Assembly: GCF_003590095.1 (NCBI RefSeq)
Contig: NC_039486.1
Location: forward strand, 1,116,001-1,180,000
Source: Trichoplusia ni
Taxonomy: Eukaryota > Arthropoda > Insecta > Lepidoptera > Noctuidae
Direction of reading: 5' to 3'
Length of the DNA stretch: 64,000 bases
In this document: positions 50,204 to 61,450 of the stretch, piece after piece
Position numbering within the stretch: the first letter of the stretch is position 1
Layout of the letters: each line of letters starts with the position of its first letter
Made by a program: the position numbers and the translations under genes
The notes under the pieces: model-generated
What the model saw: only the letters and a program-made list of their open reading frames with translations
Database searches by the model: none
Told to the model about the DNA's origin: nothing

Positions 50204-50872
50204 GTATGTGAAAATTAGGGCATATAGTATGAATTATGGAATAAAACAATTTGTTTTCGGGACTGTTATGTTTAACCACACGTGCGTGTTGGATTGTAGT
50301 CATTTGTTACGTATGAATGTAGAAGATCAGACATTTGTGAAATAATTCTAAATTTCGATATCCGTGCCGAGAGAGATTAATAATGTGGTAAAAAATAGTA
50401 TTTCAATACCTTTTAAGTTTTGAAGCTAATGATTACTCAAAAATTTAGATGAAACAAGAAGTGGTAAAAAAATTACTACCGCTTTCTCTCTCTTTATCTC
50501 TTCTTACCGTTTTTTTTTCTCTTTTATGAAGCAGCCGTTTACTAGACGAAGACAAATGTCTTTACAACTTCACACACTTCCCATCCTCTACATTTCTACA
50601 AAAGACATGAACTAAAGTTTATATTTAAATATACTTTTCAACCCACATGCGTTAGATATGACGAGGCCACTGAAATAGAACTAACCAGCCACAATGTGCT
50701 TCGGCTTGTGCTGGATTTTGGCACTAATTTACTTGCCCTCATTACTACTTACAAATGCGGTAATTCAATTAAATGGCAGAACTGAAAATATTAAAACTGT
50801 GGAGTCAGTTCACAGAAAAAAATTGTAATACATAAAAAGGAAACGATTCCGCCCTATGTTCTTGTGACGCAG

Positions 50873-50966
50873 GAGGTATCAATTATGTTCAAATCACATG
50901 CGCAAAGACACCCGGACTCGGAATAAGCGTGAATCACACAAACGCAGCTCATACAGATATTGCACG
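50873..50966 (-). repeat. SINE family A, partial
   Basis: CAAATCACATGCGCAAAGAC, ACCCGGACTCGGAATAAGCG and GAATCACACAAACGC are the body; the tRNA-like half is lost. Confidence 0.65.
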
Positions 50967-51216
50967 GGTGAGATCCTTGGGGACCTACCCAAGGATCATA
51001 CCCAGGCCATATCGGGCACGGTGACTTGTAGTGGTGGTGTAGTGACTCCACTCCACTCCACTCTACAAGCAGTCAAAGCCAGGTTGAAAAATTACAAGTA
51101 ACTATTCAACAGACGCGTGATGTAAAGAACGAAACAAAGTTTTCAGTAAAAGCTTTTTAGGTCATGACATATAAAACAACTGGCAATAAGATTTATCCCA
51201 GCAACGATAAGTAGAT

Positions 51217-51624
51217 GAAAACCAATTTATCCTAGACAACGAAGACAAATAAGCAAATGATAGACATAGCATCTCGAAATACCGCGCGATAGGCACAACA
51301 TGCAATAATAGAAATGAAAGACAGAAAAATATCGAGCCGTGCATCGACCTCGAATTTTCTAACACTTTCCACGTATCTAAGAAACTATTAAGTGATGACG
51401 TCAGAGAGATCAGCGCGGGGGCGGATGACGATAGGACTAGACTCGAATCAGCTGTAAAACATGCTGAGACGGATATATTCGAAGCCAAATTGCGCATGTA
51501 TGATCGCACGGATGTGAATTTATAACAAACGGCGCTGGAGGTAACAGAATTTAGTTCAAAGATAAATGAGAGGAAAATGTTGGAAAATAATTGGGTGAGT
51601 GATGACAATTTGCAAAGGAATAAA
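51217..51624 (+). pseudogene. Decayed coding segment 1, charged helical protein
   Basis: Plus-strand frame: VDENQFILDNEDK, a stop at 51250-51252, then 90 codons open (51253-51522) including SKKLLSDDVREISAGADDD, RTRLESAVKHAETDIFEAKL and RMYDRTDVNL, a TAA at 51523-51525, and TALEVTEFSSKINERKMLE through NNWVSDDNLQRNK to a TAA at 51622-51624. The heptad-like charged pattern continuing across stops is typical of a coiled-coil protein gene losing its frame. Chance antisense frames are unlikely to read this way, and the open frame on the other strand here (51162-51608) looks like the shadow. No family recognised. It is followed on the same strand by similar segments up to 55.1 kb. Confidence 0.5.
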
Positions 51625-51789
51625 TAATACTGCGTAATCTGTTATGCTGTTAACTGGAGATAGTGAACAATAAATATTGGGACTGAAAAACAAAAGAGAA
51701 AAACCTACCTATCTGTTCAGTTGCAAGGATACTGTCTCAATAGTTTCAAATGAAACTTTGTGAACATTGAATGAAGTTAGTTATAAAGA

Positions 51790-51890
51790 GGGGAACCTGC
51801 TGGCTGTGGGCCAGGCGACGGAGGGTAGAGCAGCATTAAAATAGGGGGCGCCGGCGCCTTCACTCTAGCCAGACGGAGAGATGATTCAAA
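51790..51890. other. Short GC-rich block
   Basis: GCTGTGGGCCAGGCGACGGA and GGGGGCGCCGGCGCCTTCAC make a GC-rich patch containing the palindrome GGCGCCGGCGCC. It lies between two decayed coding segments. Nature unknown. Confidence 0.3.
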
Positions 51891-52350
51891 TGGGTGCCTA
51901 TAATTTCCAAAAAAGTAATAAAAGAAGGGAATTTTTACAGTTATAATTATTTATAGCTGGTGACCTCATAGGAGGGGTATGACTAGACGTAGGCAAAGCT
52001 TAACAAATTAACAAACATATTGTGTAAGTACCAGTGAAAAAATGTTCACATAATAATTATTTATTAATTTTTAAAACTGATCATATCAACCGCTAAAGAC
52101 TCGAAAAGTCCCAAGCATGATTAAATCTTATACAAATAAAATTTGAAAGTGCGGGAATCTTTAAACAATCGAATGAAATCAACTGATTCCTAATACCTGG
52201 CATAATTTTTCCCACGTATATTGGTTTGTTTTTTTATTGCCAATAATTCTTAAAGGGCTATTTCCATTGTTGATGCAACTTTGCTCATGAATACATTCCG
52301 ATGGCATTAGATCGCTTTATCTTAACTGATTTCATCTAACCTCGTGATAT

Positions 52351-52563
52351 TTGTCTGGCAAGCAAAACCTGCTCCAAAGCATGCGTTTTAAGATTGATGA
52401 GATAAATACTAAATGTAGGTGGATACAGCGACAGAAAAAAATCAAGTATTGTAATGGACTAAGAATTCACCAACCGTATGTAGTTTTTAAACTGATTAAG
52501 TACCTAGATATTGAACTTATATCTACATTGCTTGCATCTTGCTTTTTAAGTTATGCTTTGTAA
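52351..52563 (+). pseudogene. Possible decayed coding segment 2
   Basis: Open plus-strand frame reading SGKQNLLQSMRFKIDEINTK then CRWIQRQKKIKYCNGLRIHQ before turning hydrophobic. The first 40 residues have the same charged, helical flavour as the segments at 51.2 and 54.1 kb. There is no in-frame ATG at the start, so it would be an exon or part of a relic. Confidence 0.3.
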
Positions 52564-53472
52564 AAAATCCCTGACGCGTGTTATTTGGTACAATTGTAAC
52601 TTTATTATGAGCGCTTGTTTCACTTCTGCAAGGTAAAGACCGTGATTGTCAATTCCCATAAAATTTACGCAACAAAACATTTTTATAATATCCCCATTTA
52701 CAATATTGTTTTCACAACGAAATTTGTGAACGTGATCAATGTAATTGTAATACAACCTGATTAATTGGATCCAAAGCTCATTAACATTCTGGCACACATC
52801 CGCTAATTAAACGCATACGCATGTTATTATGAGGCCAGTTCTCTGAACGATCGATGATTAATATCCAGCCTTCAGATTGCACTTCAGTTAAAAATAACTC
52901 ATGAACGAAGATGAAAGAAGCACCCAATGTCATTGTTGTATCTGTGAGTGATTGTTTTAATGATAACGGTGTTATCGATTCAAAAGAGAATCGAGAGAAT
53001 AATGGACTTCCCTTATTTAGATCTTATATGGAAGCATTTGGTTCTCAACAGGACAGATAGAACAAAAAATTGAATAGCACAGGACAATTTAACTTATCTA
53101 AAAATATTGGTAATTAACAGTTTTACTATGATAAATAGTAAATCAATTACTGTAAATGGTGAAGTTCATAATGCCAACCTACATAAAACGGGAAAAATAG
53201 GTCATATAATTCCAAAGTATTTATTTGCAACTGCATCAATATAGAAACGTGCAATAAACTTCGAAATATTGCAGCAACATTTATCGTAAAAGTTATTTTC
53301 GTGTGCATCAGCATAAAAGCATCAGCTGTTCCTGAATTTGGAGGCATCAATTAAAATAGAAACTTATCTAATACCGTTGAAGCGCCAGAAGAATACAATT
53401 GCGATAGCGACCTTGCCAACAAACCAAAGTAGTCCAACTCCGTACGGTAGGAGAATTAGAATAGAAATGTCG

Positions 53473-53727
53473 TAAGACGGGAAACATTCGTCATTCTCTC
53501 ACAGATCCGACAAGGTGGATGATCTCACAGGTTCACTGCTACATGCAAATGCACGTTACTTCAACAATGTTTGTTTTGGCGACCACGTTGATTCTTCTAA
53601 CGTTAGTACAAAACAGTCACGCGCTGTCACTGATAAAAGATTAAATAAAGATGTAGTTGACTCGGAATTTCTGGAAACTTGTTATTTAAGACAATGCTTT
53701 CAAACGAAACATTCGAATTGGTGGTGA
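53473..53727 (+). pseudogene. Possible decayed coding segment 3
   Basis: 84 codons open between stops, reading DGKHSSFSHRSDKVDDLTGS, LLHANARYFNNVCFGDHVDS, SNVSTKQSRAVTDKRLNKDV then VDSEFLETCYLRQCF. No start codon at the 5' end and no recognised domain. Same strand and spacing as the neighbouring segments. Confidence 0.35.
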
Positions 53728-54049
53728 TTTTATGAATTACAATTTAAATAAGCAGCTTGTCATCACGCCGCAGTTTAAGTGCCAAGGAAACAAAATGGCT
53801 ACTTAAATACTCGTAAAATTGTTAGGTGTAATAAAACATCTCTTTCGAAATAGATTTCTATTTTACGGGAACATTTTGTGGACTAGAAATAGTGTTAACC
53901 TTGAAGTTATACCTAAAATATTCACCAATGAGATAATTATATTAGCACTCTAACTGATTAGTGATTCTTAAACTTGCCTAATCTGTATACAACCTTAATT
54001 TGAGCTCTAATAGAAAAAAGATACAAAAATCATAATTATAAAGCTATCG

Positions 54050-54373
54050 TTGGATTTCGCAGTTCGAATAAACTTCCCAAAAATGTTGTTACTGACAAAT
54101 TTGAAGAAACTAGAAACCTAGTCAGAGCTACAAATACGAAACTACTAGCAATTACATGACGAAATAACGAACACAACTCGACAGAAACGTAAAACATTTG
54201 TGCGAGACCATGAAGCAGCTAAAAGCATCACATTTAAAGCTGCATCATGATTGACAGCAGCACACATGTCTCCAATAGTGATTGACGTGGTGTCCATGCA
54301 CTACGCCGCCTCAGAAATTATCGCTGTTGGCATTACACCAAACGCTGTAACTTCACTTGCTAACTGCTAGTTA
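54050..54373 (+). pseudogene. Decayed coding segment 4
   Basis: One register holds LDFAVRINFPKMLLLTNLKK, LET, stop (54119-54121), SELQIRNY, stop, QLHDEITNTTRQKRKTFVRD, HEAAKSITFKAAS, stop, then LTAAHMSPIVIDVVSMHYAA and SEIIAVGITPNAVTSLANC to a TAG. Three isolated stops interrupt about 105 codons in a single frame, which points to point-mutation decay of a coding region. Protein unknown. Confidence 0.45.
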
Positions 54374-54497
54374 CGTAGTACATTTAGAACTGTCTGCTGA
54401 ATCGTATACATGTCATCGGATAAATTGGTCTAGTATCCTCGAATGTAACAAATGTTTTGACATATCATATCGAATATATTGAAGATCATTTATCAGC

Positions 54498-54545
54498 GTC
54501 GGGGTCATGATTAAGGACCCCGATTGGGTACGAAACTAATAAGTA
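54498..54545 (+). repeat. Hairpin MITE family P, small fragment
   Basis: GTCATGATTAAGGACCCCGA then TTGGGTACGAAACTAATAAG matches the centre of the complete copies with a few changes. Confidence 0.55.
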
Positions 54546-54826
54546 AAAACAGTTGTTAACTAAATATTTAGTAATTCACCTCACTTAACAATGTTAAAAA
54601 AATGACCATCTAAAAGATGTTTCAGCGAAGAAGAAAATTAAAAACAGGCTCTAAATGACACTAATTGATCTTTTTCAAAATGTTTGCAATCAATGTCGTA
54701 AATTTGGAAGAGAAAATGTTTTTTTTTTCATCGAAATAAAACAATAATACAATGCTTTATTCACTTGAACACGGATTCTTTGTGGTATCTATTAAAGGTA
54801 CCCTACCAAATAAAACACTCGCATAA

Positions 54827-55066
54827 AAAATAAATAATTTCGAAAAAATAAGGGACGTCAATCACCTAATAAACCAAGTGGGGTACACAAACATATCGCA
54901 TCGTAGCGTGACTGCTATCAATAGACGTTTTAGAGGAATTTGATAGCATGCTGATACAGAAGCAATAACCAACCAATATACTAAATTGGTAGAAGATAAA
55001 AATGCAATTAATGAACTAAATGGTGCAGTAAACAATAAGGAAGAAATAGCTTTTTTTAACTTTTGA
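54827..55066 (+). pseudogene. Decayed coding segment 5, coiled-coil-like end
   Basis: Frame reads RDVNHLINQVGYTNISHRSV, TAINRRFRGI, two stops (54941-54946), then HADTEAITNQYTKLVEDKNA and INELNGAVNNKEEIAFFNF to TGA 55064-55066. The second half is strongly coiled-coil in character. Same strand as segments 1-4; likely the 3' end of one decayed gene. Confidence 0.45.
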
Positions 55067-55152
55067 GCCGATATCAAAATAATGATGAAACTGTTTATTG
55101 AGATTAACCTTGTGCTTAAATTGAAAAATTATTTTGTTTTATTTTCTAACAC

Positions 55153-55322
55153 AAAGGAATTTAGTCCTAGTGTCGGGGGTTTCCATAAACATGTAAGTCA
55201 CATGCTCAAAGCAACAAACATTCGTTCACACAAATGCTTGACCTACACGGGGATCAGACCCGCGAAATGCCTTGCGCATTTTCTTTGGCGTGGTGATCGT
55301 AACCATTTAGCTATCCGTGCCA
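55153..55322 (-). repeat. SINE family A copy
   Basis: AAGGAATTTAGTCCTAGTGT, GGGGGTTTCCATAAACATGT, CACGGGGATCAGACCCGCG (decayed box B) and TTGGCGTGGTGATCGTAACC then ATTTAGCTATCCGTGCC. Nearly complete, minus strand. Confidence 0.82.
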
Positions 55323-56796
55323 TCGTAAAAATACTAAACTACTTGACTGAAATAAACTTGAGTAAGTTCTAGTACCATATCCACAAATAATAACATTATT
55401 AATGTATATTGTAATTTCAACGATCAGATATGTACACGATGTGTAATTTCAAGAAATGAAGAGCAAAAAGACAATTTTATCATGCCTGCACGTTTAAAGA
55501 AACAACGAGTGATTGATATATCAAATATTGAAAAATCATTTTCGTCCTTGTTTGAGTAAACCATCACCTACATCTTAAACATTGTAACACTGTAAATCTC
55601 AATAGGCACGTCATAACACATTATCGTAGGCCATGAGAAGCCATCAGAGACCTTCCCACGCGTGGGCGTATTGACGCACATGAAAGGCTGGCGTTCAATT
55701 TTCCACATGATCGCCCAACAAGACGTGCTAGCGAAACATTAATGGCACTTACGCTGGTTAAGATTATGATAACGTTTTTGCTTTCATAATTTATTTTAGT
55801 TTTTTTTTAGGATTTTGCAGTATTATGTATAATTTTATTATAATAATTAAGATCAAGACCTAAGGAACTAAAGTCCTTGTGAAATTTATAATTTATGGTA
55901 GCAATTAACGACTGCAGAATTAGATTAAAAACCCAATAATGGTAGATCAAAAGTTTAAAGATTTCCTTAGTAACGAATGACTCTATCACTACAGAATCAT
56001 TCTTTCCTAAGAATATCTGTCTTGTTCTATAAACAGAACAACACTTTTTAACCTGAAATGAGATGCCATAACTCCTTGCTCGCTCCGGTAGGCTTTTTAT
56101 GAAAATATAAATAAAATTTCACAAAGAATTATGTGTATTTTTACGTTAAAGTATGTTACAAACCAACATAAAACTCGAAATAGCATTGACAATTAACAAC
56201 GACATCACACTTCGCTATAACTTTCCTTTTTAATGATCTTGAATCCGATTATACTAAGCCAAACCAAGCAATGTATTTCAACACGATAATTATCATACAC
56301 ATAAATAAACTTCCAACTTTAAAACAAGTAATTTCTTAAACACTAATGACTAATTCTGAACTTGGTCACTCAGTAAATATCGTACAAGTTGTTATACACT
56401 GCTGGGTGATACTCCAATAGCAACAAAAGTGACTGATCATTGGCGGCAATGTAAAGCAACTTGCATGCTTCCTCGCACCGTCTAAAACGGCTGTAAATTT
56501 AAACATGTTTGTGTGTTTACATGCCGCCTGCAATTTGTTGCAAACCTGCAATTTGGCAGCGGCTGTTGATATTTTTGCGATCTGATGAAATTTCAAGAGA
56601 AAATTGAAGAGAAACATTGTATCCAGGTCCAATTTGTCGGACTTTCTTTATTAGTGATCTCATTTTTTGTCGTTTCAAGGCCATAATGCTTCTGAATTAA
56701 TTTTAGGAATGGCTCCTTAAATCACCGGCATGCTGGTATTAATTGGTCAGAAGACTAAGGTTTAAATACTTTTTTCCTATGTTATAATAACTCTCT

Positions 56797-56985
56797 TTCT
56801 AGATCCTACTAATATTATAAACGAGAAAGTTTGTAACTATAGACGGGTGTTTGTTACTTTTTCACGCAAAAAGCGCTGAACGAATTTGAACGACATTTGG
56901 CACACAGAAAGTTTAACGTGGATTTACATAGGATTGTTTTTATCCCGATTTCATGTTTCCGTGGGATTACTTTCGAATAGTGTGT
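56797..56985 (-). repeat. Interspersed repeat family R, minus-strand copy
   Basis: Plus strand shows GATCCTACTAATATTATAAA, CTTTTTCACGCAAAAAGCGC, CGACATTTGGCACACAGAAA and GGATTTACATAGGATTGTTT, the reverse of the 4690 copy. Confidence 0.65.
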
Positions 56986-58279
56986 TATAATGCAGTGCTG
57001 TAGATTTATATCAAAAGTTTTAAGTGCAAGCTTAAATTAATTCAATTTCTATAAATTATTCTACAGGCAGTAAGCTAAGTTAGTAAATGTCACAGAAAAG
57101 ATTTTCCTTCAGAAATAGATGTCAAGGCGAGCGAACCCGTGGGCCGAAACCCAAACCAATAAAGATAGCGTAAGGTTAAGAGAACGAACACAAAACTAAA
57201 ATAAATAAATCTATTTGCAACAAAAGTAACGACCATGTGGAAACAATGCTAATTTATATTCTCTTTAGCGAAATGGTTTAAAGGAAATTCGATCCGGCAC
57301 AGTCGTAAAGGCAGCGAGTCGCAGAAGGCAACAGGAATCACGTTTTAACATTCCTACGTCCTAGACCAGACGAGAGCTTTGAATCACGCACACTCGAATA
57401 TCGATATTGTTCCAAAATTAAACGCGTCTAAAATTATTCGGCGATACATAACAGCCTAACCCACCTGTGTTAAAGCAAAACAATAAAACCGAATGACGTC
57501 TTGCGAAATCGATAATCGAGTCACTTCTCGATTTTAATCGATTCGCCTAACGTGAAACACATTCGGTTTTCGTACTCTTGGTTTGTTCGAATGCTTATTA
57601 AAAGTCTTGCGAAAACAAATTATTGAATTTTAAGATCGCTATAAAGTATTAAGTGCTGTATAATTAACTACATCACAAACAACTACGCTTGTGAATTCAT
57701 GTTTCATTTTATCGGTATTGTTTTAATATCCAATTAATTTAGTTACAGGAACCGTGGAGTACTCTGAACTGCCTCTACAAAAAATGTATTCTTCTGTTAC
57801 ATAACTTAAGTTTCTTTAAATATCAATGTTGTTTGTTTTTGTTGTTGTAAGTAGTGTAAGTACCCTGCTTTTTTTTAAGATTTTGAAACCTATTCGGGCC
57901 TGAACCAAAGAATGGAATCATCAAAATAAACGAAAAGTTTAAAGTTACGTTTGAAGCCCAGTTATTTGTACAGTTTGTGTTTTGTTTACTTGAACCGAAT
58001 TATTTTTAGAAGAAAGCTCTTGGTTAAATGCATCCATCGAAAATAATTTGTTGAGCAGTTTTAACCAGATATAAACAGTTATCAAAATTATCATCACTGG
58101 CAACGCGAAGCATATCACACTTTCATTAAGAGTTGATCAACAAAGTATTGCTTGAAACGGCTCAAGTGCACATGGCTATAAGGAAGGGTAAACCTACAAT
58201 TATTAATTTCTGTTGACTTAACTCATTCAGAGAGTCCTCGTCATTCATTCAGCATTGTGTAGCCATGTTCATCACTCAC

Positions 58280-58769
58280 CTTGCAATAACTGAATCGTGG
58301 CCTGATACTCTGCTAGCTTCTCGTCCACGTAGCCTTCCTGTGACTGCTGGGCGATGATCTCCGCGGTGGAGGGTCCTCGCTCCTCCTCGTCCTCCTCGTA
58401 TATCATGGGCCGCGGCGGCGGAGGCGGCTCCAGCGGCACGCCCGCGTAGTCGTACTCCCGCACTGGCTCGTAAGGGGACGAGTAGTAATACTCCGGACTC
58501 TGGCCCAAGATCGGAGACATCGCGTAGGGAGAGATGGAGAAATGAGAACTGGGTGAGGGAGAATGCTGTCGTAATGTGTGGGGAGAATGGAGTGGTCGAA
58601 ATGGTTTTGGGGACGGATGGACTGGTGGTGGGGTAACGATGGCTGTAGAGTGCCTAGGTCCTGAGATGAGTGGGGGAGGGCTCGGCGCCCATGGGGACGG
58701 GGGACGGTAGTTGAGGGGGGAGGCGGGCCCCGGGGGCCGCGCGCGCCCGCGCCCCGGCGGCTGCGACAT
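58280..58769 (-). CDS. Msp300: Msp300 first coding exon, proline-rich N-terminus
   Basis: The ATG at 58769 opens 163 codons plus one base (490 bases), ending at donor GTGAGT in phase 1. An in-frame TGA lies 21 bases upstream, which fixes this ATG as the first in frame. Residues 1-90 are Pro/Ser-rich and probably disordered (PPSPWAPSPPP at 23-33). A Tyr-rich patch (EYYYSSPYEP) follows at 93-102, then a PPPPPRP run at 115-121 of the kind bound by SH3, EVH1 or profilin domains, then an acidic patch (EEDEEE) at 125-130. Residues 134-163 (STAEIIAQQSQEGYVDEKL, then AEYQATIQLLQ) look helical. They join to D-EQERVQKKTF, matching the RLQDEQE-VQK context in vertebrate nesprin-1, so this is the orthodox N-terminus. 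Very GC- and CpG-rich compared with its surroundings. Its intron to the CH exon is about 57.3 kb. Nesprins link actin to the nuclear envelope through a C-terminal KASH segment that is not in this window. Confidence 0.88.
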
Positions 58770-58818
58770 CTCGCGGATTGAGTCACGTCAACCCGGTGTC
58801 ACGCCACCATGTGCATAG
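58770..58818 (-). other. Msp300 5' UTR part of the proline-rich exon, with splice acceptor
   Basis: On the minus strand TTTGTCTTTGTTGCAG ends at 58819, giving a good pyrimidine tract and AG acceptor 49 bases before the ATG. This implies that a non-coding first exon lies further upstream (above 58819), either in the last 5 kb of the window or beyond it. I could not place that exon. Confidence 0.6.
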
Positions 58819-59364
58819 CTGCAACAAAGACAAAGTAACATTAGTATTGTTATGCATCTTATAAAATAATATAAGAAACCAAAACCAACTCATTCCATAT
58901 AATATGTGATCACAAGAAGATTTCAAGAAGCATTCTAAAGACGCTCCGCAAGCCAGACATACAATCTTAATCTTTCACCAGAAACTAATTGAAATACAAA
59001 ATACCGCACTAAAAGGGCTATCTATTCCTGTCTAACACGAATCTATTTCGGGGTAGCAGAAGGGGTTACGACCCACATTTACACCGCTACGTACAATACC
59101 AAAGAAACAGATGGCCCAATACTTTTATTAGGTACGAACGGCTTCATAAGTGTATTTGCCGAGCCGCGATAATGTTGGAATGCGTTCGGCAGGTTTGAGG
59201 CCAAAATATTTTTTGGTACGCCGGCTTTTCTTGCCAAATGTTATGTACACAAATATTTTAGGTTGAAAGTAAAACAAAAACATGTGATCGTTACGAATGT
59301 CGTCTACGTAACAATGAGAATAAAATGTTGTAAGAATAGATGAGGAGCTTAGTATCAATGACCT
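58819..59364. other. Upstream of the proline-rich exon; no gene seen
   Basis: Intron or 5' flank of Msp300. Only short minus-strand frames; no clear promoter signal or non-coding exon could be defined. Confidence 0.5.
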
Positions 59365-59600
59365 GGACTTCTTTCATGGTAGTCAGACTCGCGACAATTA
59401 TGGTTCCGTATCAATAAAAATAAAATAGATTACAAACAAAATTGGCCGCCCATCGAATTTAGGACCATAACAAAATTATACGTATTTCTTTAGCTGCAAC
59501 AGAAATACATCATCTGTGAAAAAATCAACCGTCTACCTATCACAATTCACAACAATTCATAGCCTACAAACTTATAAAATGACCGTCAGGCCTCAGTAAT
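59365..59600 (-). repeat. Interspersed repeat family S copy
   Basis: AGTCAGACTCGCGACAATTA, then GCAACAGAAATACATCATCT and GTGAAAAAATCAACCGTCTA match the reverse of family S (compare GAAAAAATATCTGTGAAAAT at 31177). Confidence 0.55.
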
Positions 59601-60098
59601 AAGGTTTATTTTTACCCATAATGGTTCAGGGGCAAAACATGTTAATTGTAAAATATTTTTTCCCCTAATTAGGAACCATTTCCTACTTCAAAAATATCAA
59701 TACAAAGACAACAGATCCACATGAAACAAAATCCACCACCGATAATAACCACTCCAATGATACCTAATCAAATTTACGTCAACGTCCAAAAATAAACCAA
59801 ATATAAAACCCCGAAACTCCCAATTAATCTAGCACTGGACGTATCAAAATAAAATATCAGCTAATTTATATAAATAGTGATCCCATGGAAGCCTTGACGT
59901 CGGCTGCACACTGCAATAGCGATATTTTGAAAGACATAACTGTTAAATAAATTATATTGGACTGATGCCAATGTCAGGGGGATAGGAAAAACTGCTTAGA
60001 CACGAGATGTCAATGACAGGAGAGAAACTAGAACGGTGCGGGAGAAATCTTTAAGTCTAGACATAAACATTCAACTCGAATTGAGGTGGTAAAAAACT

Positions 60099-60170
60099 AT
60101 GAGTCCGGAGTCCGTTGCGACTCTAATAAGGCCAGTCATGAGCATGAGAGAGGCGGAGTCGTGACTCTAA
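60099..60170 (+). repeat. Hairpin MITE family P-related remnant
   Basis: GAGTCCGGAGTCCGTTGCGA and GTCATGAGCATGAGAGAGGC loosely match the central part of family P. Weak. Confidence 0.3.
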
Positions 60171-61410
60171 GTGTGCCTTACATATTTTGTACAGATTTTT
60201 TTGTAAAAATTAGTAAGTGAGGCTGATACGAAAGTTAACTTTAATTAATGATGACGGTGAAAACATAAACTACCGAGCCGTTACATAGACATAATAACCA
60301 TCCGTATTATGTGACTAAACTCAAAACAGTTAAATGAGAAACAGCTGACACATTTTTATTGTTAAAGATGAAGGTTAAGAAAAACAAAAGTGCGTAGTGC
60401 TGGAAATAAAACCCGGTCACGAAAATTGGGTAATACTCGTGTTTATAAACAATCACTGTTAAACCAAAAACAATGGAAAGGATGTTTGTTTGAACGATTA
60501 ACTCAAATTAGTTTTCCAAATAATCTTAATGATCGATGCTGATATAAGTCGCTTGCAAACGAAATTTCATGTTCAGCTGAACCTTTTAACTTGTTTTATT
60601 TCTTTCGTATTATGAATTTTCTATGAAGAACATTTATAAAAATATGACATTCTATCACTACCTACTAGGATTCAAATTCGTCGCAAAGATTAAAAAAACA
60701 TTCGTGAATTAAAACCCCCTGAAGTCCTTATGATCCAAAAAAAAATAGGAATGGACGCGGGCAAAATCTCACTAACCAATCAAAAATCAAGGCGCTTGTC
60801 AAAATAATGTTAGGCCAGCATTTAAACAAATGAAGATAGAAAACTTCTTGTAGCAGTCAACGAACTAAAAACAAAAATGGCGGCTTGAAGATGGCTGCAG
60901 GCCAGCTAGGAAACGTCAAAAAAAATTACTCTTAATACACGAAGACTGGCTAACCTCCAACCGTGCCATCGCAAGAACACCAAAGACCTCTTATCTAATA
61001 TAGAAAACCGTATGCCAAGTATTGTTATGGTCCAAAATAATATAAATGATAAACGAAGACAGGTGCTATCGAATTAATAGGGCTGCTCGCGTAAACATTG
61101 TTATGATGGCCCATTAGAGAGTAAAATAAATATTATTTTATGGCTCTTAATGTTTAGCGTAACTTATTTTTATTGTTAGACATCAATCTCTTAATCAATG
61201 GACTGTGTTGCAATTATTAATTTTTGTTATTTTATTATTTGAATTGTTTTATTTTTATCGTGCTTCAGATTTTATCAGTGGTGTAAGCATCTTTATATTG
61301 ACTGTAATGTTACAACATTCAATTTAAGGTTGCCGTTAAGTCGTATGCTCTAACTTTTAACGTTTTAGCGAAAAACAGTAAACCTCTCGCCAGTTTTATC
61401 CTATTTGATG

Positions 61411-61450
61411 TATAAAATTCTCATGTCACAATTTTAGTTACTACGATTCT
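61411..61450 (+). repeat. Interspersed repeat family T, short fragment
   Basis: TATAAAATTCTCATGTCACA then ATTTTAGTTACTACG; same opening as the 26613 copy. Confidence 0.4.

Larger units (their letters stand above)
34159..58279 (-). other. Msp300 intron between the two alternative first exons
   Basis: 24 kb between the 34 kb exon's start and the donor at 58279. It holds the repeats and the decayed opposite-strand coding block listed separately. No additional Msp300 exon was identified. Confidence 0.7.

Noticed and set aside
51162..51608. 148-codon minus-strand open frame rich in Ser and Leu
   Set aside because: It is the antisense shadow of the charged plus-strand segment; Ser/Leu/Phe-rich text is what antisense of Glu/Lys/Asp-rich coding gives.
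55082..55372. 96-codon plus-strand open frame
   Set aside because: It reads through a SINE family A copy.
58403..58786. 127-codon minus-strand frame overlapping the proline-rich exon
   Set aside because: Arg/Pro-rich frame-shadow of a GC-rich exon. The other frame joins perfectly to the nesprin CH exon.
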